Source of the DNA: Thermoprotei archaeon ex4572_64
Lineage (GTDB): Archaea; Thermoproteota; Thermoprotei; Thermoproteales; Thermocladiaceae
Assembly (NCBI GenBank): GCA_002254895.1
Contig: NJDF01000039.1
Location: 1 to 8,794, forward strand
DNA length: 8,794 bases
Direction of reading: 5' to 3'
A program made the position numbers and the translations under genes. Numbering within the stretch: the first letter of the stretch is position 1; each line of letters starts with the position of its first letter. The notes beneath the pieces are model-generated. The model was given only the letters and a program-made list of their open reading frames with translations. It did not search any database and had not been told where the DNA came from. Shown here piece by piece: positions 1 through 7,055 of this stretch.

Positions 1-336
1 CTTAATGTATGGACTAATTGATAAGTAGAATATTAATGTGACATTTCCTTGAGGTGGAATGATTACTGTATATCTCTGTGGACTACCTCTATAGAAGTGT
101 ATATAGTTAGGTAGAATTAACTCTACCCTAACCTTCTTTAGCAAGTACGGTCCTGTATTGAATATATGTACTGTTAGAGGTGTAGGTTCACTTCCTGGAC
201 CTACAATTATGGGTTTTCCAGGAGTACCCCAATAGCCTGTAACGTATAGCATTTCTTGAGCACTACACGTCACTGTAACTATTGTTATTAGTAGAAGTGC
301 TAGTACTGCTACGGCATGTATATTATTGATCTTCAC
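1..336 (-). CDS. Secreted or cell-surface protein with N-terminal signal sequence, partial (runs off the left edge)
   Basis: This is the first 112 codons of a minus-strand gene; the reading frame is still open at base 1. The only start codon between the upstream in-frame stop (363-361) and the body is GTG at 336-334. The peptide begins MKINNIH, followed by a hydrophobic stretch (about residues 8-25, rich in A, V, L, I) ending near CSAQ, so I read a signal peptide or membrane anchor. The mature part is proline-, glycine- and beta-rich (GYWGTPGKPIIVGPGSEPTP, then an NTGPYLLKKVRVEL segment). This resembles the Ig-like, NEW3/COG1361-type repeats of archaeal envelope proteins, in which 'NTG/NxG' marks a beta-sandwich strand. 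A TATA box sits about 25 bases upstream of the GTG, fitting a leaderless mRNA. It is divergent from the MFS exporter gene. The family call is an inference from composition; secretion is well supported. Confidence 0.75.
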   Translation of the reverse strand, partial: MKINNIHAVAVLALLLITIVTVTCSAQEMLYVTGYWGTPGKPIIVGPGSEPTPLTVHIFNTGPYLLKKVRVELILPNYIHFYRGSPQRYTVIIPPQGNVTLIFYLSISPYIK

Positions 337-357
337 ATCTATGACATTGAGTAAGTA

Positions 358-365
358 TATTTAAG
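358..365 (-). promoter_or_regulatory. TATA box for the secreted-protein gene
   Basis: On the minus strand the octamer CTTAAATA lies with its centre about 25-26 bases upstream of the GTG at 336. This is the normal TATA-to-transcription-start distance in Crenarchaeota. Transcription would therefore begin at or next to the start codon, giving a leaderless message. Confidence 0.5.
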
Positions 366-407
366 TTTTACTAGATTTACGCGAATTATATGTATATTCA
401 GTAATGC

Positions 408-415
408 ATATAAAA
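408..415 (+). promoter_or_regulatory. TATA box for the MFS gene; decides its start codon
   Basis: The stretch ATATAAAA (408-415) is a near-consensus archaeal TATA box. The TTG at 417 directly follows it and would lie upstream of any transcript it drives. The in-frame GTG at 435 is about 23-24 bases from the box centre, matching a leaderless start. This places the MFS start at 435 rather than 417. Confidence 0.6.
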
Positions 416-434
416 CTTGAATAATCTTAAATAT

Positions 435-1889
435 GTGTCATCACTTATCGATAGAAGATATACTATACATGTCATTCTAACTCTCAGTTCACTTGCCTTG
501 TTGGTGATGTATAGTGAGACTATGGTCATGCCTTCACTACCAGATATTCAGAAAGATTTTGATGTATCTACATCAGAACTTGCATGGGTACTTACAGCAT
601 ATATGCTTTCAGCTGTAGCATTTACTCCACTTATTGCCAAGTTTAGTGATATTATTGGTAGAAAGAGAACTCTAACTATACTTGTACCCATATACTCAAC
701 AGCTCTAGCTTTAAATTCAATAACTCACAATTACACACTATTCATAATATTACGTGCAGTACAGGGAGCTTCTCTCTCAATCTTCCCCATAGCATTCAGC
801 ATGATTGTTGAACAACTTCCACGTGAAGAAGTTCCTAGAGCTCAAGGTATAATTAGTGCCATGTTTAGTATAGGTGCCGTAATTGGTATGGTTCTTGGAG
901 CATACATTGCAGATATTTATAGTTGGAGAGAAGTATTTGCAACAGCAGCACCCTTCGGTTACTTCTTAACCATAATCATAAACATGATGTTGAGAGAGTA
1001 TAGGCCTAAAGTTGATAGGGTAAGTATTGACTATCTTGGTGCTTTCCTAATAGGTTCTGGTGTAGCTATGCTTTGCTATGCTTTTGAAAGAGCACCACAT
1101 GTTGGCTGGTCTAGTCTTGAAGTAATTACAGCCATAACATCATCAATAATGTTATTACTACTCTTCACTTACTGGGAACTTACAGTACCTACACCACTCA
1201 TAAATATGACACTACTTGCTGATAGAAACGTGTTTGCAGGTAACGTTATTGGCATGATTGTGGGCTTCTCCATGTTTGGTCTCTTTCAAGCTGCAATAAT
1301 ACTGTTTAGACTACCTAAACCTGTTGGTCAAGAGTTGACAGTTCTAGAGACTGGACTATACATGATTCCAGCATCTATAAGTTCACTAGTATCAGCCATA
1401 ATCTTTGCAACACTGATTAGAAAATTAGGTGTTAAGTACTCACTAATACTTAGCCTAATCACTGCCGTGCCATTATCATCATCATATCTTCTAGCAAATC
1501 TCAGTGACTTGACGCACTTAGTGATTGCTACATCATTAACTGCGTGTGCTGTAACTATGAGTCTCGTACCTATAATAAATATTATAGTCTTCACTGTAGG
1601 TACTCAGGAATTAGGCGTAATGACGGGAATGAACATGATCTTCAGATTCATAGGTGGTTCTCTTGGACCTGCAGTTGTTGGTTCACTACAAGATACGTTC
1701 AAAACATCGATTACCAAGATCATACAGACATCTCCACAGGAATATATTCCAATAGTTTTCTCAGTACCCTCACATCTTGTACTCAAGATATATTCAATAA
1801 TAGCTATCATACTTCTCCTAATATCGATACCAATATCGTTGAGAACGTATGAAGTTTACAAGGTCTCAATTAGTAAGATGAGGAGTTAA
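435..1889 (+). CDS. MFS efflux transporter, 14-TM DHA2 (EmrB/QacA-like) family
   Basis: This is a polytopic membrane protein of 484 residues from the GTG at 435; a longer frame opens with TTG at 417, but that codon abuts the TATA box. Length and hydrophobic profile fit the 14-helix DHA2 drug:H+ antiporters. Visible signatures, numbered from 435, are MPSLPDIQKDF at the end of TM1 (residues 32-42), motif A as AKFSDIIGRK in loop 2-3 (68-77), the TM4 arginine in LRAVQGAS (R107), and a glycine-rich motif C region SIGAVIGMVLG (145-155) followed by SWREVF. In typical antiporters motif C contains GP, which is absent here. The family exports drugs or small metabolites using the proton gradient; the substrate cannot be told. 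It is divergent from the secreted-protein gene and 44 bases ahead of trpS. A TTTTT tract (1891-1895) just after the stop may terminate transcription. Confidence 0.85.
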   Translation: MSSLIDRRYTIHVILTLSSLALLVMYSETMVMPSLPDIQKDFDVSTSELAWVLTAYMLSAVAFTPLIAKFSDIIGRKRTLTILVPIYSTALALNSITHNYTLFIILRAVQGASLSIFPIAFSMIVEQLPREEVPRAQGIISAMFSIGAVIGMVLGAYIADIYSWREVFATAAPFGYFLTIIINMMLREYRPKVDRVSIDYLGAFLIGSGVAMLCYAFERAPHVGWSSLEVITAITSSIMLLLLFTYWELTVPTPLINMTLLADRNVFAGNVIGMIVGFSMFGLFQAAIILFRLPKPVGQELTVLETGLYMIPASISSLVSAIIFATLIRKLGVKYSLILSLITAVPLSSSYLLANLSDLTHLVIATSLTACAVTMSLVPIINIIVFTVGTQELGVMTGMNMIFRFIGGSLGPAVVGSLQDTFKTSITKIIQTSPQEYIPIVFSVPSHLVLKIYSIIAIILLLISIPISLRTYEVYKVSISKMRS

Positions 1890-1933
1890 GTTTTTAGAAA
1901 ACCTATTTCACACTCTGCAAGGGATTTAGTATT

Positions 1934-3067
1934 GTGGTTCACAATTCTTCAGAAACCTTCATAGTCACGCCATGGGAGGTTAAGGGAAGAATTGACTATC
2001 TAAAACTGGCAGAACAATTTGGTGTTAAACTCTTAACTGAAGATGATATTGAAGAAATTAGAAAGTTAGCTAATAATGATTTACACTACCTGCTAAGACG
2101 TAGACACTTCTACGCTCATAGAGATTTAAACGTAATTACTAATAGAATTAGGATGGGGTTAAAGTGTGCACTCTACACAGGTAGAGGTCCTAGTGCTGAT
2201 TTACATATTGGTCACTTAGTTCCATGGATTTTCACTAAATGGTTAAGCGACGTATTTGATATGGAGTTATTTTTCGAGATGACTGATGACGAGAAATTTC
2301 TAGTTAGAGGTTTGCCTCTTGAAGAGGCTAATAGATATGCTTATGAGAATGCTCTTGACGTTATTGCTCTCGGCTTTAGCCCTAAGAAACTTCACATAAT
2401 TATTGATACTGAAGATATTAAGTACTTGTACAAGATTGCTATTAGGGTAGCTAAGAGACTTACAATATCAACTATAAAACACACTTTCGGTTTTACTGAT
2501 AGTTCCAATATCGGTTCAGCCTTCTTTCCAACTCTTCAAGTAGCTGTAGCCTTCTTACCAACAGAACTCTACAGTGAGGAAGTTCCTGTACTCATACCGT
2601 GCGGTATTGATCAAGACCCATACTTCAGACTTGCACGTGATATAGCTGAAGAACTTAAATACCCTAAACCATCAACCATTTACTGCAAATTCATACCTGC
2701 ACTTACAGGTGAGGAAAAAATGAGTGCTTCTAAATCTGAGACAGCCATATACATAACTGACAATGATAGAGATATTAAGAGAAAGATAATGAACGCTCTA
2801 ACTGGTGGTCAACCAACTAAGGAATTACAGAGAAAGTTTGGTGGTAATCCTGACAAGTGTGTAGTTTATCAGTACTACGTGGTATTTATTGAGAATGATG
2901 AGCTAGTAAGTAAAATACGTAATGAATGTACAAGTGGTTCAATACTTTGTGGTGAATGTAAGTCAATACTTTACGAGAAAATACTGAAGTTCCTACATGA
3001 ACATAGGGAAAGAAGAGAAAAAGCAAGAGATAAAATTGAAGAGTATAGACTCTCCAGTAAATTCTAG
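1934..3067 (+). CDS. trpS: Tryptophanyl-tRNA synthetase (archaeal/eukaryotic type)
   Basis: This class I synthetase attaches tryptophan to tRNA-Trp in the cytoplasm. The 377-residue length is typical of archaeal TrpRS. The N-terminal extension carries the archaeal signature ETFIVTPWEVKGRIDY (7-22). The Rossmann fold starts at YTGRGPSADLHIGHL, with a perfect HIGH motif at 91-94 next to WIFTKWL. MTDDEKF (116-122) and GIDQD (224-228) form parts of the substrate pocket, and the second ATP signature is KMSAS at 262-266. The C-terminal helix is highly charged (HRERREKARDKIEEYR). The start is GTG at 1934, giving the expected N-terminus just ahead of the conserved TPWEVKG. A weak TATA-like stretch (GTTTTTAGA, about 1890-1898) would start transcription near 1922, so this gene may have its own short leader. 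Its 3' end converges on the exchanger gene with only 29 bases between stops. Confidence 0.97.
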   Translation: MVHNSSETFIVTPWEVKGRIDYLKLAEQFGVKLLTEDDIEEIRKLANNDLHYLLRRRHFYAHRDLNVITNRIRMGLKCALYTGRGPSADLHIGHLVPWIFTKWLSDVFDMELFFEMTDDEKFLVRGLPLEEANRYAYENALDVIALGFSPKKLHIIIDTEDIKYLYKIAIRVAKRLTISTIKHTFGFTDSSNIGSAFFPTLQVAVAFLPTELYSEEVPVLIPCGIDQDPYFRLARDIAEELKYPKPSTIYCKFIPALTGEEKMSASKSETAIYITDNDRDIKRKIMNALTGGQPTKELQRKFGGNPDKCVVYQYYVVFIENDELVSKIRNECTSGSILCGECKSILYEKILKFLHEHRERREKARDKIEEYRLSSKF

Positions 3068-3096
3068 ATTCTAAGATTCTTAATACTTAATGCTTA

Positions 3097-4068
3097 TTAT
3101 CTCAACAGTGCTTTAAGATAAAGTACGTAAAGGCCTAAACATAACATTATAGTTAGTGAATTTACTTTTCCTTTCAAAACTTGTAAGAGCACGACAAGGC
3201 TTATCAGTTCAACAATAATCATGCTCAACATTGCTGAGAAGTCTAGACTCCAATCAGTTACTAGAAATGCTAATGCTGGGTAGAATGTTGAGTAAAGTAC
3301 TTCCTCACCAATTAGACATCCAAGAGCAATGGTATCTCTTCCCTTAATACTCCATAAAATACTCGTTATTGCTTCAGGAAGTACTGTAGCTATGGGAATT
3401 ACGATTATAGTTACACCTATAGAGCTTAAATTCAACTTAACTGCTAAAATCTTAACATTACTAATCATGAGCTCAGAACCAAGATACATTAAACATATTG
3501 AAGTAATTACTTGAAGAGTACTTGCTATTAGTGGATTTAAGATTTTCGAGAAGTATGGTTTCTCAACCTCTTCAATAAGAAAACTCTCTACACGATACAT
3601 TAGATGTATATAAGCTATGTAAGTTAAGAGTAAGCAAGCACTTATGAAGTATCTCACCACTATATTACCTATGAATGTCGTAATTAATACTATAAGGAAA
3701 CATACAGTAAAGATTATATATGGCATTTTCAAAGCTCTATCTACGTGAAGATTATAATTTAAACGTCTTTTAAATACATAACTAGCAATTGCTAATAGCA
3801 GAATTGTTGAATATATTAGTGTTGATACTATTAATGGTTCTCCAAGAATTGTGCCAATACTTACATCCTCATAACCGTAGAGAATCAAGGCCAAAGTAAA
3901 TACTATAAGTTCAGGTGTTGATGTGATGATTGGTGAAATAACAGAGCCTAAAAAGGTCTGCGACCATCGAAACTTATATGCAAGATATTCAATACCATTA
4001 ATGAACGTGAAAGATCCCATCATGGTAAGTACTACTCCTGTAAGTAATGCCATGATGGTGTTAATCAT
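3097..4068 (-). CDS. CaCA-family cation exchanger (Na+/Ca2+ exchanger-like), divergent ion site
   Basis: This is a 323-residue membrane protein with about ten hydrophobic segments and two internally similar halves, the architecture of the CaCA superfamily (NCX_Mj, YrbG), which exchanges Ca2+ or other cations for Na+ or H+. The alpha-1 repeat reads TSTPELIV (49-56), then EDVSIGTILGEP (67-78). The alpha-2 repeat reads ATVLPEAITSI (227-237), then RDTIALGCLIGEE (244-256). Both essential PE glutamates are kept (E53, E232). The usual GTS before PE and the downstream GNxxGSN are changed: GNxxGSN becomes GTILGEP in the first half and GCLIGEE in the second. The ion selectivity is therefore likely unusual. 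ATG at 4068 is chosen; a second ATG is five codons in. It lies 37 bases after the permease gene on the same strand, so the two probably form an operon. Confidence 0.8.
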   Translation of the reverse strand: MINTIMALLTGVVLTMMGSFTFINGIEYLAYKFRWSQTFLGSVISPIITSTPELIVFTLALILYGYEDVSIGTILGEPLIVSTLIYSTILLLAIASYVFKRRLNYNLHVDRALKMPYIIFTVCFLIVLITTFIGNIVVRYFISACLLLTYIAYIHLMYRVESFLIEEVEKPYFSKILNPLIASTLQVITSICLMYLGSELMISNVKILAVKLNLSSIGVTIIVIPIATVLPEAITSILWSIKGRDTIALGCLIGEEVLYSTFYPALAFLVTDWSLDFSAMLSMIIVELISLVVLLQVLKGKVNSLTIMLCLGLYVLYLKALLR

Positions 4069-4105
4069 GGATTAATAATTTTAGAAAATCTTAACTTCTA
4101 AAAAT

Positions 4106-5290
4106 TTACATCCAGAAGATTAGTAGTAATGCTTCTCCAAGAATTACTGAAATTAATGTGAAGGGTAGTCCAATTTTAGTAAAGTCTAGAAAATTAACAT
4201 TATACCCCCATTTCTCTAAAAGTCTTACAGCTGTCACATTCGCGTAAGGTATGTTGTCTAGAAAGGCTGAAGCTAAAACTGAAAACCAAATCAAGATATT
4301 AACTGTAAGCAATTCATTACTTCTAGAAATTGAAGTGATTATTCTAGCTACATCATTGATGAAACCCGTCTCAACAAGTGAACCTGAGAGAATAAAGACA
4401 CTTATGAGGAATAGTATGAGTTTATAGTCTAGACCTTCTCTTAAAGCATCAATAACATCTCTCTTACGATGTACTCTAGCAAGCACTAGACCAGAAGCTG
4501 AAAGTAGAGCAGGTATTGAAAGTGGCATGTGAAGCTCATGTCTAAAACTTAATAATGTAATCTTTAACATTAAGAATGCTATGACTTCAGTCACAAATAA
4601 CTTATCAACACTTGGTCTAGTCAAGATCTTCGTGACGTTCTTTCCTGCACGATCTTCCCATTTAAGAAGTGGTTTACACATTCTCGTAAGTGAGAGAATG
4701 GATACTATCATGGGAATTATGGTGAAGAAGAACATTGATGGTCTGTTATGCATGAATATGAAATCCGTGAAGGCTAAGTTAAGTGCTGAGGCAATCATAG
4801 CACTAGGTGGATCTCCTATCAGTGTAGCAGCGCCACTAATGTTTGAAGATATGGCAATACTAATCATGTATGGTACTGGATTAACTCTCAATAAGGAAGT
4901 TACGCGGTAAGTGATTGGAGCTAATAATAAGACTACAGACACATTCTCAAGAGCAATACTGAGCATGCCAGATGTAAGTGATAGTAGAATTAAGACTTTA
5001 ACAGGTGATCCTCTACTTAACTCTAAGACCTTATAAGCAATAAGTTCAGCAAGTCCTGACTTAATGATGAAACTACTAATAATTGAGACACCAATAATTA
5101 ACCCAATAACATCAAAATCAATAAGTTCATAACATTTAGTCAAAGGCACTACTCCAAGAAGAATAAGTACAAGTGCTGAAATTGAAAAGACTACATGCCT
5201 CTCAAATCTACCACTTACAATTAAAGCAACACTAATTGTGAATATTAGTACAGATATTAACTTCTCATAATTACTAACTAATAAAATCAT
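4106..5290 (-). CDS. Ion-transporter superfamily permease, ArsB/NhaD-like
   Basis: This 394-residue integral membrane protein belongs to the IT superfamily (ArsB arsenite efflux, NhaD Na+/H+ antiporter, P protein). Signature stretches are ENVSVVLLLAP (115-125) and SSNISGAATLIGDPP (148-162), which is the first inverted-repeat hairpin with the usual N-I-x-G-x-x-T-L-I-G-D-P-P pattern. The second repeat has LVETGFI (305-311) and SAFLDNIPYANV (341-352), with the conserved D-N-x-P. A short charged loop (about 204-229) separates the halves. Members export arsenite or exchange Na+/H+, and others carry organic anions; the sequence does not decide between these. No arsR or arsA is nearby, so I do not assign arsB. 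The ATG at 5290 has a TATA-like box about 25 bases upstream, giving a leaderless transcript that likely continues into the exchanger gene. Confidence 0.85.
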   Translation of the reverse strand: MILLVSNYEKLISVLIFTISVALIVSGRFERHVVFSISALVLILLGVVPLTKCYELIDFDVIGLIIGVSIISSFIIKSGLAELIAYKVLELSRGSPVKVLILLSLTSGMLSIALENVSVVLLLAPITYRVTSLLRVNPVPYMISIAISSNISGAATLIGDPPSAMIASALNLAFTDFIFMHNRPSMFFFTIIPMIVSILSLTRMCKPLLKWEDRAGKNVTKILTRPSVDKLFVTEVIAFLMLKITLLSFRHELHMPLSIPALLSASGLVLARVHRKRDVIDALREGLDYKLILFLISVFILSGSLVETGFINDVARIITSISRSNELLTVNILIWFSVLASAFLDNIPYANVTAVRLLEKWGYNVNFLDFTKIGLPFTLISVILGEALLLIFWM

Positions 5291-5310
5291 TACAAGTGTC
5301 TGAAGTAGGG

Positions 5311-5318
5311 AATAAAAC
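5311..5318 (-). promoter_or_regulatory. TATA-like box for the two-gene transporter operon
   Basis: On the minus strand the sequence AAGGTTTTATT contains GTTTTATT at 5318-5311, preceded by a purine-rich BRE-like stretch. Its centre is about 25 bases before the ATG at 5290, so transcription would start at the start codon. Confidence 0.45.
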
Positions 5319-5389
5319 CTTACAGTAGATGTTTATGATATAAGTTTTATAGCGGATCTTGAGAATAGAACAAGAATTGAAGAGTTAGT

Positions 5390-5394
5390 AAAAA
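5390..5394 (-). terminator. T-tract after the C/D box sRNA
   Basis: Eight bases beyond the box D of the proposed sRNA the minus strand has TTTTT (5394-5390). Short T-runs terminate archaeal transcription without a hairpin, so this is a plausible 3' end for the sRNA precursor. A five-base run is weak evidence by itself. Confidence 0.35.
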
Positions 5395-5401
5395 CTTAGA
5401 A

Positions 5402-5455
5402 TCAGTAAAGAACCCGGTGTTTCTTCATCTATCAATGGGGGGCAAGTATCATCAC
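5402..5455 (-). ncRNA. C/D box small RNA (2'-O-methylation guide), candidate
   Basis: On the minus strand all four boxes appear in order with archaeal spacing. They are box C GTGATGA (5455-5449), a 13-base guide TACTTGCCCCCCA (5448-5436), box D' TTGA (5435-5432), a 3-base spacer TAG, box C' ATGAAGA (5428-5422, one mismatch to RTGATGA), a 16-base guide AACACCGGGTTCTTTA (5421-5406), and box D CTGA (5405-5402). The total of 54 bases is close to the usual 50-60. Such RNAs assemble with L7Ae, Nop5 and fibrillarin and direct ribose methylation five bases upstream of D or D'. The guides are GC-rich inside an AT-rich intergenic gap, which argues against chance. It lies 35 bases downstream of the broken aroB tail and may be processed from that transcript or from a TATA-like CTTAAAG at 5499-5493. 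No covariance-model search was possible here. Confidence 0.7.
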
Positions 5456-5489
5456 TTAAATGAGAAATTTATAATCAAGTATTTCAACC

Positions 5490-5735
5490 TTACTTTAAGA
5501 ATTTTAATGATATGATCTTTCTAACCTTACTTAAATACTCATCTATACGTATTTTTACTATTCTAAATACTCCAATATCTTCAATTATTGGTAAAATTAT
5601 TTCATCTCCTATATGTTTCTTATCATGAAGAATTTTACTACATATTTTATCAATATCTACATCTTCTTCAATTCTGTAAGGTAAATTATATTTTCTCGCT
5701 AATTCTGCAACTTCACTACTTAATCTTCTTCTCAC
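5490..5735 (-). pseudogene. aroB: aroB 3' fragment: C-terminal end of 3-dehydroquinate synthase
   Basis: This 81-residue frame opens with GTG at 5735 and overlaps the end of the upstream aroB piece by 20 bases in another frame. It matches the C-terminus of dehydroquinate synthase: a helix ending ARKYNLPYRI (14-23), then IDKICSKILHDKKHIGDEIILPIIEDIGVFRIVKI. The DKK-x-G-x-x-I-x-(L/P)-x-x-x-x-x-G pattern is typical of the last 65 or so residues of the family. It therefore belongs to the same ancestral gene as the upstream piece rather than being an independent gene. The residues that should connect the two parts, including the LNxGHTxGHAIE and HGEAVAxG motifs with the zinc-binding histidines, are in neither piece. 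On its own it has no known function. Confidence 0.8.
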
Positions 5736-6438
5736 TTTCTACAATCTTTCCTTTACATGCAACACATCTAGTAATGAGCTCTAAGAGAGTTTTAGAGTCT
5801 CTGTTCAAGATTTTAACATAATTCTCACTAATTAATCTATACAGCTCTCTATCAAGTGCTAAACCGTACTTTATAGCTTCAGCAATTCCTGACTTGTATT
5901 CACGTTCTGGAAGTGTTTTTAAGAAATTCAACTCCTCAATGACAATTGATGGCTGATAAAACGTTCCTATAAGATTCTTAATACCATACATGTTCACGGC
6001 ATTTTTACCACCAATTGCTGAATCAATCATTGATAAAAGTGTTGTTGGTACTAACACTAGCGGTAATCCTCTCATGTATATTGATGATAAAAAACCAATA
6101 GCATCACCAAGAGCACCACCACCAATAGCAACAATGGGGGTACCTTTATCGATTTTCAACTTATAGAACTTCTCAACAAGATTCAGAACTACATCTATAT
6201 TCTTAACTTCCTCACCATTAGGTAAGACTATAAATTCAACTTTAAAAGATGATTTAAGATCTTCTAGAAACTTAACTACAAGTTCATGGTTTTTCAAAAC
6301 CTCTTGAGTACAGACAACAATTCTATCACTACCTGCAATATTTTCCAACTCATTAATGACTTTCTCAAGAATGTTAATGCCAATATGTACATTGTATGGT
6401 TTGGAGTATGTAGGTTTGATTGTTAATACACTTTTCAT
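5716..6438 (-). pseudogene. aroB: aroB 5' fragment: NAD-binding and partial metal-binding part of 3-dehydroquinate synthase
   Basis: Intact AroB converts DAHP to 3-dehydroquinate in the shikimate pathway and is about 340-360 residues long. This frame gives 240 residues from ATG at 6438; a longer frame starts at 6483 but overlaps the upstream gene's stop. It keeps the family core: NGEEVKN, the NAD-binding GGGALGD (residues 106-112), VPTTLLSMIDSAIGGKNAVN (130-149), the active-site lysine region, and AEAIKYG with the zinc-binding glutamate (E187). It then stops with TAG right after KGKIVESEKK, where the family normally goes on to LNFGHTFGHAIE. About 45-50 residues of the helical domain, with both catalytic zinc histidines, are missing before the C-terminal fragment resumes in another frame. 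Internal deletion plus frameshift is the simplest reading. Catalysis is not expected. Confidence 0.85.
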
Positions 6439-6466
6439 CAAGATTTTACTCTCTAGAACTATACTG

Positions 6467-7055
6467 TTAAACTTTACGTACACTACGTAATGTACATAAA
6501 TGACGATACTCGCATGAGAGGCATTTACTTAGTGAGTTACTTGGTTGAAGTTCTCTCTCCATTTTCCAGAAAGCTAATGCCCACTTAATATCATGAATTA
6601 TAGATTCATCAAAAGGCATACAGTGTATAGTTAAGTCTCTCTTATGGATAGTTACAGGTGTCACACTTACTTGATCAAGAATTTTCAAAACCTCTCTCAA
6701 CACCTCTAATCTCTTAGATTTAACGTACTCAGGATCTCTCTTCAACTTTGCAATACTTACAATTAAATCTTTAGATGCTATGTTAAGTTCGTGAAGTAGG
6801 TAAGCATATGTTTGTGCTTGCACATACTCAGTCTTAAAGACTGTGTCTAACCATTTATTACTTGTCTTTAACTCAATAACTACACTTGCCAAACCGTTGA
6901 TGAAGATTACAGCATCAGGAACACCCACTATAGGAACATCATCAACAATTCCTGCTAATAGTAGAGAAGCTACAACTCTATAATTACTTAAACCTTAATC
7001 GTTGAGATGATGATGATAAGCTTCTCAAGACTTCAAAATACTTACTAAACCTCAT
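6467..7055 (-). pseudogene. PD-(D/E)XK nuclease-like protein (Cas4/RecB-like), frameshifted near the 5' end
   Basis: The main open frame starts at GTG 6928 (153 residues) and shows the nuclease core: GVPDAV with the metal-binding aspartate (D5), VVIELKT with the ExK pair (E19, K21), QAQTYAYLL (QxxxY helix, Q37-Y43), and a C-terminal cysteine cluster CLSCEYRHLC (C136, C139, C145) as in iron-sulfur Cas4/RecB-like nucleases. Protein-like sequence continues in frame upstream of that GTG (NYRVVASLLLAGIVDDVPIV) back to a TAA at 6997-6995, with no start codon. A second frame, offset by one base, begins GTG-ATG at 7058/7055 (MRFSKYFEVLR) just downstream of a TATA box and ends at 6986-6984. Joining the two by a one-base shift within 6996-6987 gives about 195 residues. 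I infer an indel. A fourth, N-terminal cysteine expected in Cas4 is not seen, and no cas genes are nearby. Confidence 0.65.

Noticed and set aside
1328..1852. Overlapping frames on both strands inside the MFS gene
   Set aside because: They are shadows of the real gene with no start signals or recognisable domains; the same holds for frames inside the exchanger, permease, aroB and uL3 genes.
4106..5290. Naming the permease arsB
   Set aside because: No arsR, arsA or arsM is adjacent, and the same motifs occur in NhaD, P-protein and other IT-superfamily carriers.
5328..5399. A 23-codon plus-strand stretch (DVYDISFIADLENRTR...) with protein-like composition ending in TAG
   Set aside because: It has no usable start codon, is closed by a stop just upstream, lies over the transporter promoter and is too short to tie to a family. 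It may be a gene remnant but cannot be supported.
5411..5420. A tRNA T-arm-like GGGTTC on the minus strand in the intergenic gap
   Set aside because: No cloverleaf, acceptor stem or anticodon arm can be built around it; the C/D box layout explains it better.
6984..6997. Programmed +1 frameshifting in the nuclease-like gene
   Set aside because: No recognised shift-prone codon or stimulatory structure is evident, and neighbouring genes also look damaged, so a simple indel is more likely.
6467..7055. Calling the nuclease-like gene cas4 and inferring a CRISPR locus
   Set aside because: There are no repeats or other cas genes in the window, the N-terminal cysteine is not seen, and many archaeal PD-(D/E)XK proteins with a C-terminal cysteine cluster are not Cas4.
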